From Caryophanales bacterium UBA3260 (GTDB lineage: Bacteria; Bacillota_I; Bacilli_A; RF39; UBA660), in the NCBI GenBank assembly GCA_002362595.1, contig DEUO01000025.1, forward strand, positions 8,290-14,554: a stretch of DNA of 6,265 nucleotides, written 5' to 3'. This document shows, piece after piece, positions 1 through 5,586 of this stretch. The stretch's first letter is position 1, and each line of letters opens with the position of its first letter. Under the pieces are notes generated by a model. That model saw only the letters and a list, made by a program, of their open reading frames with translations, had not been told where the DNA came from and did no database searches. Position numbers and translations under genes: made by a program.

Positions 1-211
1 TACCAAAATTTCTTGAAAAAGATAATACCTTAACATGTTGCATATCTTTATTATATAATTCTTCTAATTTATCTAGCGTTTTATCAGAAGAGCCATCATT
101 TATAAATAAAGCCTCATATTTAATATCTTTTAAAGTACTATTAAGAGCTTTATACATTGCTTCTACATTTCCCTCTTCATTCATACAAGGAATTATTATA
201 CTAAGTTTCAT
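1..211 (-). CDS. Family 2 glycosyltransferase, N-terminal part (cut by window edge)
   Basis: Reading the minus strand from ATG at 211-209 gives 70 open codons that run off the left edge. The start is the Rossmann-like GT-A fold of family 2 glycosyltransferases: a hydrophobic beta strand LSIIIPCMNEEGN (residues 3-15) that binds the nucleotide, then FINDGSSDKT (36-45) with the nucleotide-sugar Asp residues, then VLSFSRNFG (62-70). The last motif is typical of the DPM1/GtrB/CsbB group, which transfers a sugar from a nucleotide donor to polyprenyl phosphate at the membrane. The expected C-terminal membrane helices lie outside the window, so this subgroup is inferred. A GAGGTGG ribosome binding site lies about 5 nt upstream of the ATG, and an extended -10 promoter lies just behind it. 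The gene is divergent from the one at 322. Confidence is high for the family and low for the substrate. Confidence 0.85.
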   Translation of the reverse strand, partial: MKLSIIIPCMNEEGNVEAMYKALNSTLKDIKYEALFINDGSSDKTLDKLEELYNKDMQHVKVLSFSRNFG

Positions 212-229
212 AAATCCACCTCAATACCA

Positions 230-238
230 ATTATATCA
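230..238 (-). promoter_or_regulatory. Extended -10 promoter for the glycosyltransferase
   Basis: On the minus strand the sequence reads TGATATAAT: a perfect TATAAT (235-230) preceded by the TGn extension. No good -35 box lies 16-18 bp upstream (ATCTAA at best), as is common for extended -10 promoters. Transcription would start near 223, giving a very short leader that begins close to the ribosome binding site. Confidence 0.6.
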
Positions 239-269
239 TATCTATCTATATATTAGATTATTTTTTGTA

Positions 270-299
270 TTGACAATTAACAATGTCACTATTTACAAT
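270..299 (+). promoter_or_regulatory. Sigma-A type promoter for the gene at 322
   Basis: A perfect -35 box TTGACA (270-275) is followed after 18 bp by TACAAT (294-299), a near-consensus -10. The transcript would start near 306, and the strong GGAGGAG ribosome binding site at 311-317 precedes the ATG at 322. A small inverted repeat, TGACA (271-275) and TGTCA (284-288), overlaps the -35 and spacer and could be an operator, although the arms are only 5 bp. Confidence 0.7.
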
Positions 300-321
300 A
301 AATTAAGAATGGAGGAGTTAT

Positions 322-1200
322 ATGGCTTCTTTTGTAATACATAATCTTGCTGGTGAAGAATTTTTAAATACTATTCAAAATAAATTAGGGGTATCTCTAA
401 CTCAAGAAGAAAAAAATATTTTTCTAATGGGTAATTTAATTGTCGATTCCACAAAACCAGTTCCATCTATCCCTGAAGGACTTTCTCCTTCAGAACTAAA
501 AAAAGCTAAATTAGAAAGAAAAATTAATACTCAAAAAGAAAAAAATAGTACTCATTTTCGTGACCCAAACGAAAGTGATTTAACTATTCAAACCCCTAAA
601 GTAGAAAGATTTATCCAAAAATATGATTCTTTATTTTCTAAAGATATCTCTGTTTTAGGTTATTTATTTCATTTATATACTGATGTTATTTTCTTTAAAG
701 ATTTATTCATTAAAACATTTACTTGTCTTGATTCTAATGGAAATCCAACTATCTATTATAGTCAAACTTCATCTTTAGAATTAAAAAAAGATGGCAAAAG
801 ATATCCTGCTATAGATGTTTTTAGTAATGATAGTGAAGTAAGTATATATCAAGACTATACTAAGATGAATGCTTTATTCTTAAATCTATTTCCCACTACA
901 TTTGATTATGATACATTAGTATCTTTTATCCCTAATTTCATTAATCCTGGCATTGAAGAAGTTGATTATGCAAACATTTTATCTGTCTTAAATAAAACAT
1001 CACAATTTATTAAAGAGAGTTATTCATTAACTGATTATACTCTTAAAGTATTTGATGAAAATATCGTTAAAAGTTTTATTTCTGAAGTAATATCTAGTTT
1101 TATAGAGCAATATAAAGAATTAATCTTAAAATCTATTCATCCTAAGAAAGAACCATCACTACTAAAGAGATATCCTTCAAATGATAATAAAACCTCTTAG
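322..1200 (+). CDS. Putative zinc-dependent phospholipase C-like protein
   Basis: This is a soluble 292-residue protein without a signal peptide or membrane helix. The spacing of candidate metal ligands recalls the zinc-dependent phospholipase C/S1-P1-like family found as hypothetical proteins in Firmicutes: MASFVIH at the N-terminus (H7), GNLIVDS (D42, matching the usual GsiaPD), STHFRDP (H78, D81) and GYLFHLYTDVIFF (H117, D121). That family is all-helical, and the C-terminal half here (about 185-275) is predicted helical. Substrate and activity are unknown, and intracellular location argues against a classical secreted phospholipase. The start is supported by GGAGGAG 4 nt upstream of the ATG and a consensus promoter. 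It is transcribed alone: 74 bp and a new promoter separate it from the next start. Its isoleucine codons are mostly ATT/ATC, unlike the ATA-rich gene that follows. The gene is certain; the family call is moderate and rests on motif recognition only. Confidence 0.6.
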   Translation: MASFVIHNLAGEEFLNTIQNKLGVSLTQEEKNIFLMGNLIVDSTKPVPSIPEGLSPSELKKAKLERKINTQKEKNSTHFRDPNESDLTIQTPKVERFIQKYDSLFSKDISVLGYLFHLYTDVIFFKDLFIKTFTCLDSNGNPTIYYSQTSSLELKKDGKRYPAIDVFSNDSEVSIYQDYTKMNALFLNLFPTTFDYDTLVSFIPNFINPGIEEVDYANILSVLNKTSQFIKESYSLTDYTLKVFDENIVKSFISEVISSFIEQYKELILKSIHPKKEPSLLKRYPSNDNKTS

Positions 1201-1218
1201 ATCATTAATAAATAAACC

Positions 1219-1247
1219 TTGATAATAAGCCCATTTTTTGTTATTAT
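1219..1247 (+). promoter_or_regulatory. Promoter of the membrane protein/signal peptidase operon
   Basis: TTGATA (1219-1224) and TATTAT (1242-1247) are separated by 17 bp, a good vegetative promoter. Two perfect TATAAT hexamers also occur nearby (1245-1250 and 1255-1260) but lack a -35 at proper spacing. Transcription would begin near 1254, leaving a leader of about 20 nt before the ATG at 1275. Confidence 0.55.
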
Positions 1248-1261
1248 AATTATATATAATA

Positions 1262-1269
1262 AAGGGTGA
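1262..1269 (+). promoter_or_regulatory. Ribosome binding site that sets the start at 1275
   Basis: AAGGGTGA pairs with the 3' end of 16S rRNA and lies 5 nt before ATG 1275. The in-frame GTG at 1266 is part of this site, so it is not a start codon; using it would add three spurious residues. Confidence 0.75.
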
Positions 1270-1274
1270 TTGGA

Positions 1275-1832
1275 ATGGATAAGAAGATGATGATACTAAC
1301 TGGTTTTTTTTCTGTGGCAACATTTATATCTTCTGTAATATGTTCTTGTTTAGTCTTTTATAACGAAAAAGCTCGAACAGACATAAATAGTAATAAAGTA
1401 TTAGCCATATCTGATATAAATAAAAGTACTTCCATCAACTATTATAGTAATAATTATCTAAGTTTAACATCATTAGAGCCAGGATTTACTATAGAACAAA
1501 ATTTTTCTATAACAAATAATAATTCTAATCAAATAACTTATGATATAGTATGGCATAACATAACTAGTAACTGGAATAATAGCGAAAATGAAATACCATC
1601 TCATCCCGAAGAATTTATATATTCTCTAACATGTAGTAATGGTCAAAAAATAATAAATGAAACTATGCCATACAATGAAGACAATTTAGTAATTATTGAA
1701 AACCAAGAATTAAAAACTAATAAAACTAATGATTGTACTATAAAAATATCTTTCATAAAAGCAGAATATGATCAATCTTATAATTTTAATAAATCATTTA
1801 ATGGAGAATATAAAGTAATAGTAAAAGAATAA
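1275..1832 (+). CDS. Single-pass membrane protein with external beta-rich domain (paralog 1)
   Basis: This 185-residue protein has one N-terminal hydrophobic helix (about 5-28) after a short lysine-containing start, then an Asn/Ser/Thr-rich domain predicted to lie outside the cell. The segment LSLTSLEPGFTIEQNFSITN (62-81) recalls the PGd...F.v.N pattern of beta-sandwich surface proteins such as TasA and camelysin, but that link is weak. Two cysteines in the domain, C120 and C154, could form a disulfide. Residues 71-91 align without gaps with 96-116 of the next protein (shared ITN, then IT-aromatic-x-I), and YSLT...NG...P (116-132) matches its 133-148, so the two are probable paralogs. No clear A-x-A signal peptidase site follows the helix, so it may stay anchored. 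It is first in an operon with its paralog and a SipW-like peptidase, which suggests a substrate or partner role. Specific function is unknown. Confidence 0.75.
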   Translation: MDKKMMILTGFFSVATFISSVICSCLVFYNEKARTDINSNKVLAISDINKSTSINYYSNNYLSLTSLEPGFTIEQNFSITNNNSNQITYDIVWHNITSNWNNSENEIPSHPEEFIYSLTCSNGQKIINETMPYNEDNLVIIENQELKTNKTNDCTIKISFIKAEYDQSYNFNKSFNGEYKVIVKE

Positions 1833-1834
1833 AA

Positions 1835-1842
1835 AGGAAGTG
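1835..1842 (+). promoter_or_regulatory. Ribosome binding site that sets the start at 1849
   Basis: AGGAAGTG lies just behind the stop of the upstream gene and 6 nt before ATG 1849. The GTG at 1840 is embedded in this site and is therefore unlikely to be the start, although it is in frame. Confidence 0.7.
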
Positions 1843-1848
1843 ATAAGG

Positions 1849-2463
1849 ATGGAAAAGAATGATAACTTTAAATCAGAATTAGAAGTACAATATGGCATCC
1901 TTATCGAAGCTAATGAAAAAGCTAAAAAACAAAGATATATTTTTCTCTTAAGTTTAGTATGCTTAACATTTATATCTGTATTAGTAAGTGTCTTCTTTAG
2001 TTATAAAGCATTAGATAATTCCAATAAAATAAATAAAGGAGAAAAAGAAAGTATTAATACCAACTATCTTACATTATCAACTATATTTAAAAATGGTAAT
2101 GATATAACAATTAATAATATAGATAATGGTTATATAGGTATACCTAAAGAAATACAAATTACTAATGATGGAGATACTGATATAACATTTAATATTAAAA
2201 TAAGTTCAATTAAAACAACACTTATATCAACAAATAACTTAGTATATATCTTAACTAAGAATGGTGAAGAAGTAGCTAATAACGTTCTTCCTTTACAAGA
2301 AAAGATAATAGCTAATGAGGTAAAAATATCACCTAAAGAAACAATAACATATACAATTAATACAGCATTTAATGGCATATTAGAACAGAATAATAATACT
2401 AATGAGTACCACGCTAATATAACTATAGAGCAAAATAACAATAAAGGAAATTTATTAGAATAG
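1849..2463 (+). CDS. Single-pass membrane protein with external beta-rich domain (paralog 2)
   Basis: This is a 204-residue protein. A charged cytoplasmic segment of about 28 residues ending in KAKKQR precedes one membrane helix (30-51), giving an N-in topology. The external part starts with a Lys/Asn linker and then resembles paralog 1: YLTLSTIF (73-80), IQITNDGDTDITFNI (102-116), VYILTKNGEEV (132-142), and KISPKETITYTI (159-170), which looks like a closing beta strand pair. Unlike paralog 1 it has no cysteine in the external domain. YKALDN follows the helix, but the bulky Tyr at -3 makes a poor signal peptidase site. It starts 16 nt after the upstream stop and is followed after 10 nt by the peptidase gene, so all three are surely co-transcribed. 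A surface role, as substrate, scaffold or sensor, is inferred. I recognise no named family. Confidence 0.75.
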   Translation: MEKNDNFKSELEVQYGILIEANEKAKKQRYIFLLSLVCLTFISVLVSVFFSYKALDNSNKINKGEKESINTNYLTLSTIFKNGNDITINNIDNGYIGIPKEIQITNDGDTDITFNIKISSIKTTLISTNNLVYILTKNGEEVANNVLPLQEKIIANEVKISPKETITYTINTAFNGILEQNNNTNEYHANITIEQNNNKGNLLE

Positions 2464-2473
2464 AGGATAAGTT

Positions 2474-3973
2474 ATGGAACAAACAAAAGATAAAAAAATA
2501 ATATCAAAATTGTTAAAAGCAGTAGTATACATAGCTATATCTTTTGCTTGTCTTTTAACATTATTTCTATTATATTATGTAATTAACTCTCAAATACATG
2601 CTGATGATGAATCATATAAACCAAATGTATCTATCTATACAATAGTAAGTCCTTCTATGACTCCTGTTATTAATGTTTATGATGTTGTTGTAAACGTTAA
2701 AGCAGAAGATCCTAGTGAAATAGAAGTAGGAGATATAATAACTTATAAATCACAAGCTGCCTCATCAGAAGGTATGACTATAACACATCGTGTAATAGCT
2801 ATCGACCAGTTGCCAGATGGAACATACGAATATCTTACTCAAGGAGATAATAATAGTGAACCAGATAGCCTTTACGTAACATTTGATAATGTTATAGGAA
2901 AAGAAATAATGATCTTACCAGCTATTGGTCGTTTACAATTTTTAATTGCAAATCATAAATGGTGGCTAATATTACTTATCATTCCAATAGGTATTTATCT
3001 TATAAAAGAAATATTTAAATTAATAGATTTATTTAATTTAAGAAATAAAGTTGACCGTGTAACTGGGGAAAAAGAAGAAAGCATTCTTGTTAAAAAGAAA
3101 GCTGCTAATATAGAACGTAAAGAAAAATTAAAAGAAGAAATTGAAAATCGCGAACTAGCTAGAAAAACAATAACTAGAAGTAAACAAGAACCCGAAGGCT
3201 TCTTAGAAAAATATAAAGAAACGATTGTATCAGTTCCTGCAAACAAATATGATAAACGTAATAAAAAAACAATAAAACCAACTAAACAGATTGAAGAAAA
3301 AGAAGAACAAGAAGAAAAGATAATAACTCCACCAGTAGAAGAAATAATTGCTAAAGAGGAAATAAAAGAACAATCAACAAATGATCAATATGAAATATTA
3401 GACACTGATGAATTATCATCTAAAATAAAAGAATATGATTCAAAAATACATCAATTAGATAAGATGATTAAAGATATGGAAAATATCTCATCAACACCAT
3501 TACCCGAAGAACAAGAAGAACCAGAAAAAGATGACTTCCTACAAGGCAGCAAAATTAAAGTTATTAAAGTCGAATTAACTAATAATAACGAAGAAGTTAA
3601 AAAAGCTCGTCGCCAAAAAAAAGAAGAACAAATAGATTTAAGTGATACTTCGACTTTAAAAAATCCTAACAAAAAAATAGCTCGTCCTGAAGGTGAAGAT
3701 ATTAAAACTTTAAGAAGTAATATAAATAATCAAAAAGTTGAAGAACCTAAAAAGACTGAAACAAAAAAAGATAAATTGAACTTAAATCCTCGTACTATTA
3801 AAAAAGTTAATCGTCCAGGTCGAACTCGTTCACGTCGTACTCTAAACTTAAATCCTGAATCAGTAAAAAAAGTAAGAAGAGCACGTAATACAAAAGTCGC
3901 TGTTCAAACAGAAATAAAAAAAGCAACACCAAGAAAAAAAGATCGTATTATTAAAATAGAAAAAATAAAGTAA
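2474..3973 (+). CDS. sipW: SipW/Sec11-type signal peptidase I with long charged cytoplasmic tail
   Basis: Residues 1-190 form a complete ER-type signal peptidase (S26B), which removes signal peptides from exported proteins. There is a membrane helix (about 15-38), then SPSMTP with catalytic Ser61, VGDIITYK (85-92), THRVI with His105 replacing the Lys of the usual bacterial enzyme, and GDNNSEPD with Asp125 and Asp131, spaced like the two Asp of Sec11. A second membrane helix (163-180) follows. SipW proteins normally end here at about 190 residues. This one continues for about 310 residues that should lie in the cytoplasm: a Lys/Arg-rich part (190-270), a Glu-rich part (271-300), a probable short coiled coil (312-338), an acidic Pro/Glu stretch (341-354) and a very basic end containing two LNLNP repeats. 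The ribosome binding site (AGAGG) overlaps the upstream stop. The neighbours are its likely substrates or partners. The peptidase call is secure; the tail function is unknown. Confidence 0.9.
   Translation: MEQTKDKKIISKLLKAVVYIAISFACLLTLFLLYYVINSQIHADDESYKPNVSIYTIVSPSMTPVINVYDVVVNVKAEDPSEIEVGDIITYKSQAASSEGMTITHRVIAIDQLPDGTYEYLTQGDNNSEPDSLYVTFDNVIGKEIMILPAIGRLQFLIANHKWWLILLIIPIGIYLIKEIFKLIDLFNLRNKVDRVTGEKEESILVKKKAANIERKEKLKEEIENRELARKTITRSKQEPEGFLEKYKETIVSVPANKYDKRNKKTIKPTKQIEEKEEQEEKIITPPVEEIIAKEEIKEQSTNDQYEILDTDELSSKIKEYDSKIHQLDKMIKDMENISSTPLPEEQEEPEKDDFLQGSKIKVIKVELTNNNEEVKKARRQKKEEQIDLSDTSTLKNPNKKIARPEGEDIKTLRSNINNQKVEEPKKTETKKDKLNLNPRTIKKVNRPGRTRSRRTLNLNPESVKKVRRARNTKVAVQTEIKKATPRKKDRIIKIEKIK
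3776..3889 (+). repeat. Two 16-residue basic repeats in the signal peptidase tail
   Basis: Residues 435-450 (LNLNPRTIKKVNRPGR) and 457-472 (LNLNPESVKKVRRARN) are imperfect copies with a 22-residue period, sharing LNLNP, KKV and basic residues. The DNA shares the 12-mer AACTTAAATCCT at 3779-3790 and 3845-3856, so they probably arose by duplication. They lie inside the coding region at its most basic end. Confidence 0.85.
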
Positions 3974-3997
3974 GAGAGCAATCTCTTATTTTATTTT
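3962..3997 (+). terminator. Intrinsic terminator of the signal peptidase operon
   Basis: A stem with a GCAA (GNRA) tetraloop at 3978-3981 has a core of TAAGAGA (3971-3977) pairing with TCTCTTA (3982-3988). It extends outward through a G-T pair and A-T pairs to 16 bp (3962-3977 with 3982-3997). The downstream arm is T-rich and acts as the U-tract. The TAA stop codon at 3971-3973 lies within the stem. Confidence 0.8.
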
Positions 3998-4027
3998 AAT
4001 AAACAAAATGTTTATTAAAATAAAATA
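3987..4027. repeat. Perfect 18-bp inverted repeat between the operons
   Basis: The arms 3987-4004 and 4010-4027 are exact reverse complements separated by AAAAT. They consist almost wholly of A and T, with one C-G pair at the loop end. The left arm is also the T-rich half of the upstream terminator, so the two hairpins cannot form together in RNA. The right arm abuts the extended -10 element at 4028. It may be a second (possibly bidirectional) terminator or an operator for the downstream promoter. Confidence 0.85.
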
Positions 4028-4036
4028 TGATATAAT
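4028..4036 (+). promoter_or_regulatory. Extended -10 promoter of the HD-add-tag operon
   Basis: TGATATAAT gives a perfect -10 (4031-4036) with the TGn extension. No convincing -35 is present at 16-18 bp; that region is occupied by the inverted repeat. The same TGATATAAT element serves the glycosyltransferase on the minus strand. Transcription would begin near 4043, leaving a leader of about 12 nt. Confidence 0.6.
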
Positions 4037-4042
4037 AACAAT

Positions 4043-4050
4043 GAAGTGAT
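4043..4050 (+). promoter_or_regulatory. Ribosome binding site that sets the start at 4055
   Basis: GAAGTGAT pairs partly with the 16S rRNA end through GTGAT and lies 4 nt before ATG 4055. The in-frame GTG at 4046 belongs to this site. It is weaker than the other ribosome binding sites in the window. Confidence 0.6.
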
Positions 4051-4054
4051 TAAA

Positions 4055-4612
4055 ATGAATAAAACAAATCTTGAAACAATTCTCTTAAGTGATAATATAG
4101 TAGATGAAATAAATAATAACTTATCTACATTACTAGAACTTATACCAGAAATAAAACCTATGATTAATTTTCCCCAAAGCCATCCCCATCATCATTTAGA
4201 TGTATGGAATCACACACTCCTAGCGTTAAGTAAATCAAAAAAAGATTTAACCATAAGACTATCTTTACTATTACATGATATTGGTAAACCTCATAGTTAT
4301 CAAGATGAAGAAGTTAGACATTTCAAAAATCACGCCAATGTATCAAGTATAATAGCTGCAGATATCTTAACTAGACTAGAATATCCCGAAGATTATATTA
4401 CAACTATCTGCCTATTAATAAAATATCATGATACTAAAATAACAGAAGAACAAATAACTAGTAATAGAGATTTTTATAGTATCTTATATCAAATTCAATA
4501 CTGTGATGCTCTAGCTCATCATCCAGATAAACTAGAAAAAAGAATTGCATATTTAAATAGTATAAATGAATTATTAGAACAAAAAAAATTACAAAAAGAA
4601 AAGAAGGATTAA
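4055..4612 (+). CDS. HD-domain phosphohydrolase-like protein
   Basis: This is a soluble 185-residue protein that is essentially a single HD domain. HPHHHLDVWNHT (43-54) supplies the first ligand His53. LLLHDIGKPHS (71-81) contains the His74-Asp75 metal pair. HFKNHANVSS (89-98), with His89 and His93, and IKYHDTK (122-128), with His125, are further conserved histidines, and Asp151 in YCDALAHH is the likely last ligand. The pattern matches the HD domain found behind CCA-adding tRNA nucleotidyltransferases, but no nucleotidyltransferase domain is present. Enzymes with this fold usually hydrolyse phosphate esters of nucleotides or RNA ends; the substrate here is unknown. It starts the operon containing adenosine deaminase, with only 2 nt between its stop and the add ATG. 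The add ribosome binding site is inside its last codons, so translation is probably coupled. A nucleotide-related role is inferred. Confidence 0.8.
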   Translation: MNKTNLETILLSDNIVDEINNNLSTLLELIPEIKPMINFPQSHPHHHLDVWNHTLLALSKSKKDLTIRLSLLLHDIGKPHSYQDEEVRHFKNHANVSSIIAADILTRLEYPEDYITTICLLIKYHDTKITEEQITSNRDFYSILYQIQYCDALAHHPDKLEKRIAYLNSINELLEQKKLQKEKKD

Positions 4613-4614
4613 TT

Positions 4615-5586
4615 ATGAAAGAAGAAATACTTAAAATACCAAAAGTTGAATTACATCTCCATCTAGATGGCTCAGTAAGACCATCTACAGCTAAAGAATT
4701 ACTAGGTTACGATGTAACTAAAAAAATGCAAGTAGATAGTGAAGTAACAGATTTAAATGACTATCTAGAAAAATTTACTATTCCAGTAAGCCTAATGCAA
4801 ACAAAAGAAAACCTTGAACGTATTAGTATGGAACTAGCTACTGATTTAAAAAAAGAAAATGTTATCTATGCTGAAATACGCTTTGCACCCTTAAAACATT
4901 TAGAAAAAAATCTAACACCAAACGAAGTAATAGATTCTATTTTAAAAGGCTTAAGAAAAGTAGATATTAAAACAAATTTAATACTATGTTGTATACGTGG
5001 CGACTCATATGAAAATAATAAAAAAGTCATAGAATTAACTAAATCTTATTTAGGTAAAGGAGTATGCGCTGCCGACCTAGCAGGCGCCGAAGCTTTATTT
5101 AAAACAAAAGACTATAAAGAATTATTTGCCTATGCCAAATCTCTAAATGTTCCATTTACAATCCATGCTGGTGAAGCAGACGGTATCGAAAGTATAACAA
5201 GCGCAATAAATTTTGGTGCTAAAAGACTAGGCCATGGCGTAAGAGCAGAAGAAGATAAAAATACCATCAATACAATAATAAATAATAATATTACTTTAGA
5301 AGTCTGTCCAACAAGCAATATAAATACAGGAATCTTCCCATCATATCAAGAGCATAATATTAAAAGATTATACGATTTAGGAGTTAAAGTAACAATAAAT
5401 ACAGATAATAGAACAGTATCTAATATAACAATAACTGAAGAATATATTAAACTACAATCTGCTTTTAACTTTACTAAAGAAGACTTCTATAATATGAATC
5501 TAAATGCTATAAATGCATCATTTATTACAGAAGAAGAAAAAAATATTCTCCGTAACAAATTAAGTGAATTAAATGAAAAGATGTAA
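4615..5586 (+). CDS. add: Adenosine deaminase
   Basis: This cytoplasmic zinc enzyme of purine salvage converts adenosine or deoxyadenosine to inosine or deoxyinosine with release of ammonia. The 323-residue length is normal and all signature motifs are present: VELHLHLDGS with zinc ligands His14 and His16, FTIHAGEADG with His184 (zinc) and Glu187 (proton transfer), LGHGVR with His207, EVCPTSN (229-235), and VTINTDNRTVSN with zinc ligand Asp264. The residue after Asp264 is Asn instead of the Asp of animal enzymes, a variant I recall as common in Firmicutes adenosine deaminases, so activity is expected. AGAAGG lies about 7 nt before the ATG, within the end of the HD gene. The 3' end overlaps the next gene by 14 nt. 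The tight spacing shows one operon. Confidence 0.95.
   Translation: MKEEILKIPKVELHLHLDGSVRPSTAKELLGYDVTKKMQVDSEVTDLNDYLEKFTIPVSLMQTKENLERISMELATDLKKENVIYAEIRFAPLKHLEKNLTPNEVIDSILKGLRKVDIKTNLILCCIRGDSYENNKKVIELTKSYLGKGVCAADLAGAEALFKTKDYKELFAYAKSLNVPFTIHAGEADGIESITSAINFGAKRLGHGVRAEEDKNTINTIINNNITLEVCPTSNINTGIFPSYQEHNIKRLYDLGVKVTINTDNRTVSNITITEEYIKLQSAFNFTKEDFYNMNLNAINASFITEEEKNILRNKLSELNEKM

Noticed and set aside
1222..1247. Inverted repeat ATAATAA / TTATTAT after the gene at 322, as a possible terminator
   Set aside because: The stem is 7 bp of only A-T pairs with a 12-nt loop and no following T-tract; it overlaps the promoter boxes and would be too weak.
1304..1311. Run of eight T in the first membrane protein gene (also A8 at 3615-3622 and 4581-4588), as phase-variable slippage sites
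   Set aside because: Runs of this length are expected in such AT-rich DNA; all three frames are intact and two of the runs lie in Lys-rich segments.
2130..2441. Minus-strand open frame of 103 codons opposite the second membrane protein gene
   Set aside because: It is a shadow frame: it lies wholly within a well-supported gene, lacks a ribosome binding site, and its hydrophobicity follows from the antisense of Asn/Ile-rich codons.
1275..2463. The two small membrane proteins as pilins or competence pseudopilins
   Set aside because: Neither has the G-F/E prepilin cleavage motif, and the neighbouring peptidase is a SipW-type serine enzyme, not a prepilin peptidase.
2995..3672. Minus-strand open frames opposite the signal peptidase tail (2995-3246, 3451-3672)
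   Set aside because: The antisense of Lys/Glu-rich coding sequence naturally gives open Phe/Leu/Ser-rich frames; there is no promoter, ribosome binding site or family motif.
4041..4049. Minimal open frame ATG AAG TGA before the HD gene, as a regulatory mini-ORF
   Set aside because: The predicted transcript starts near 4043, so the ATG is probably not transcribed, and it has no ribosome binding site.
5130..5318. Minus-strand open frame opposite add
   Set aside because: It lies across conserved active-site codons of adenosine deaminase and has no independent support.
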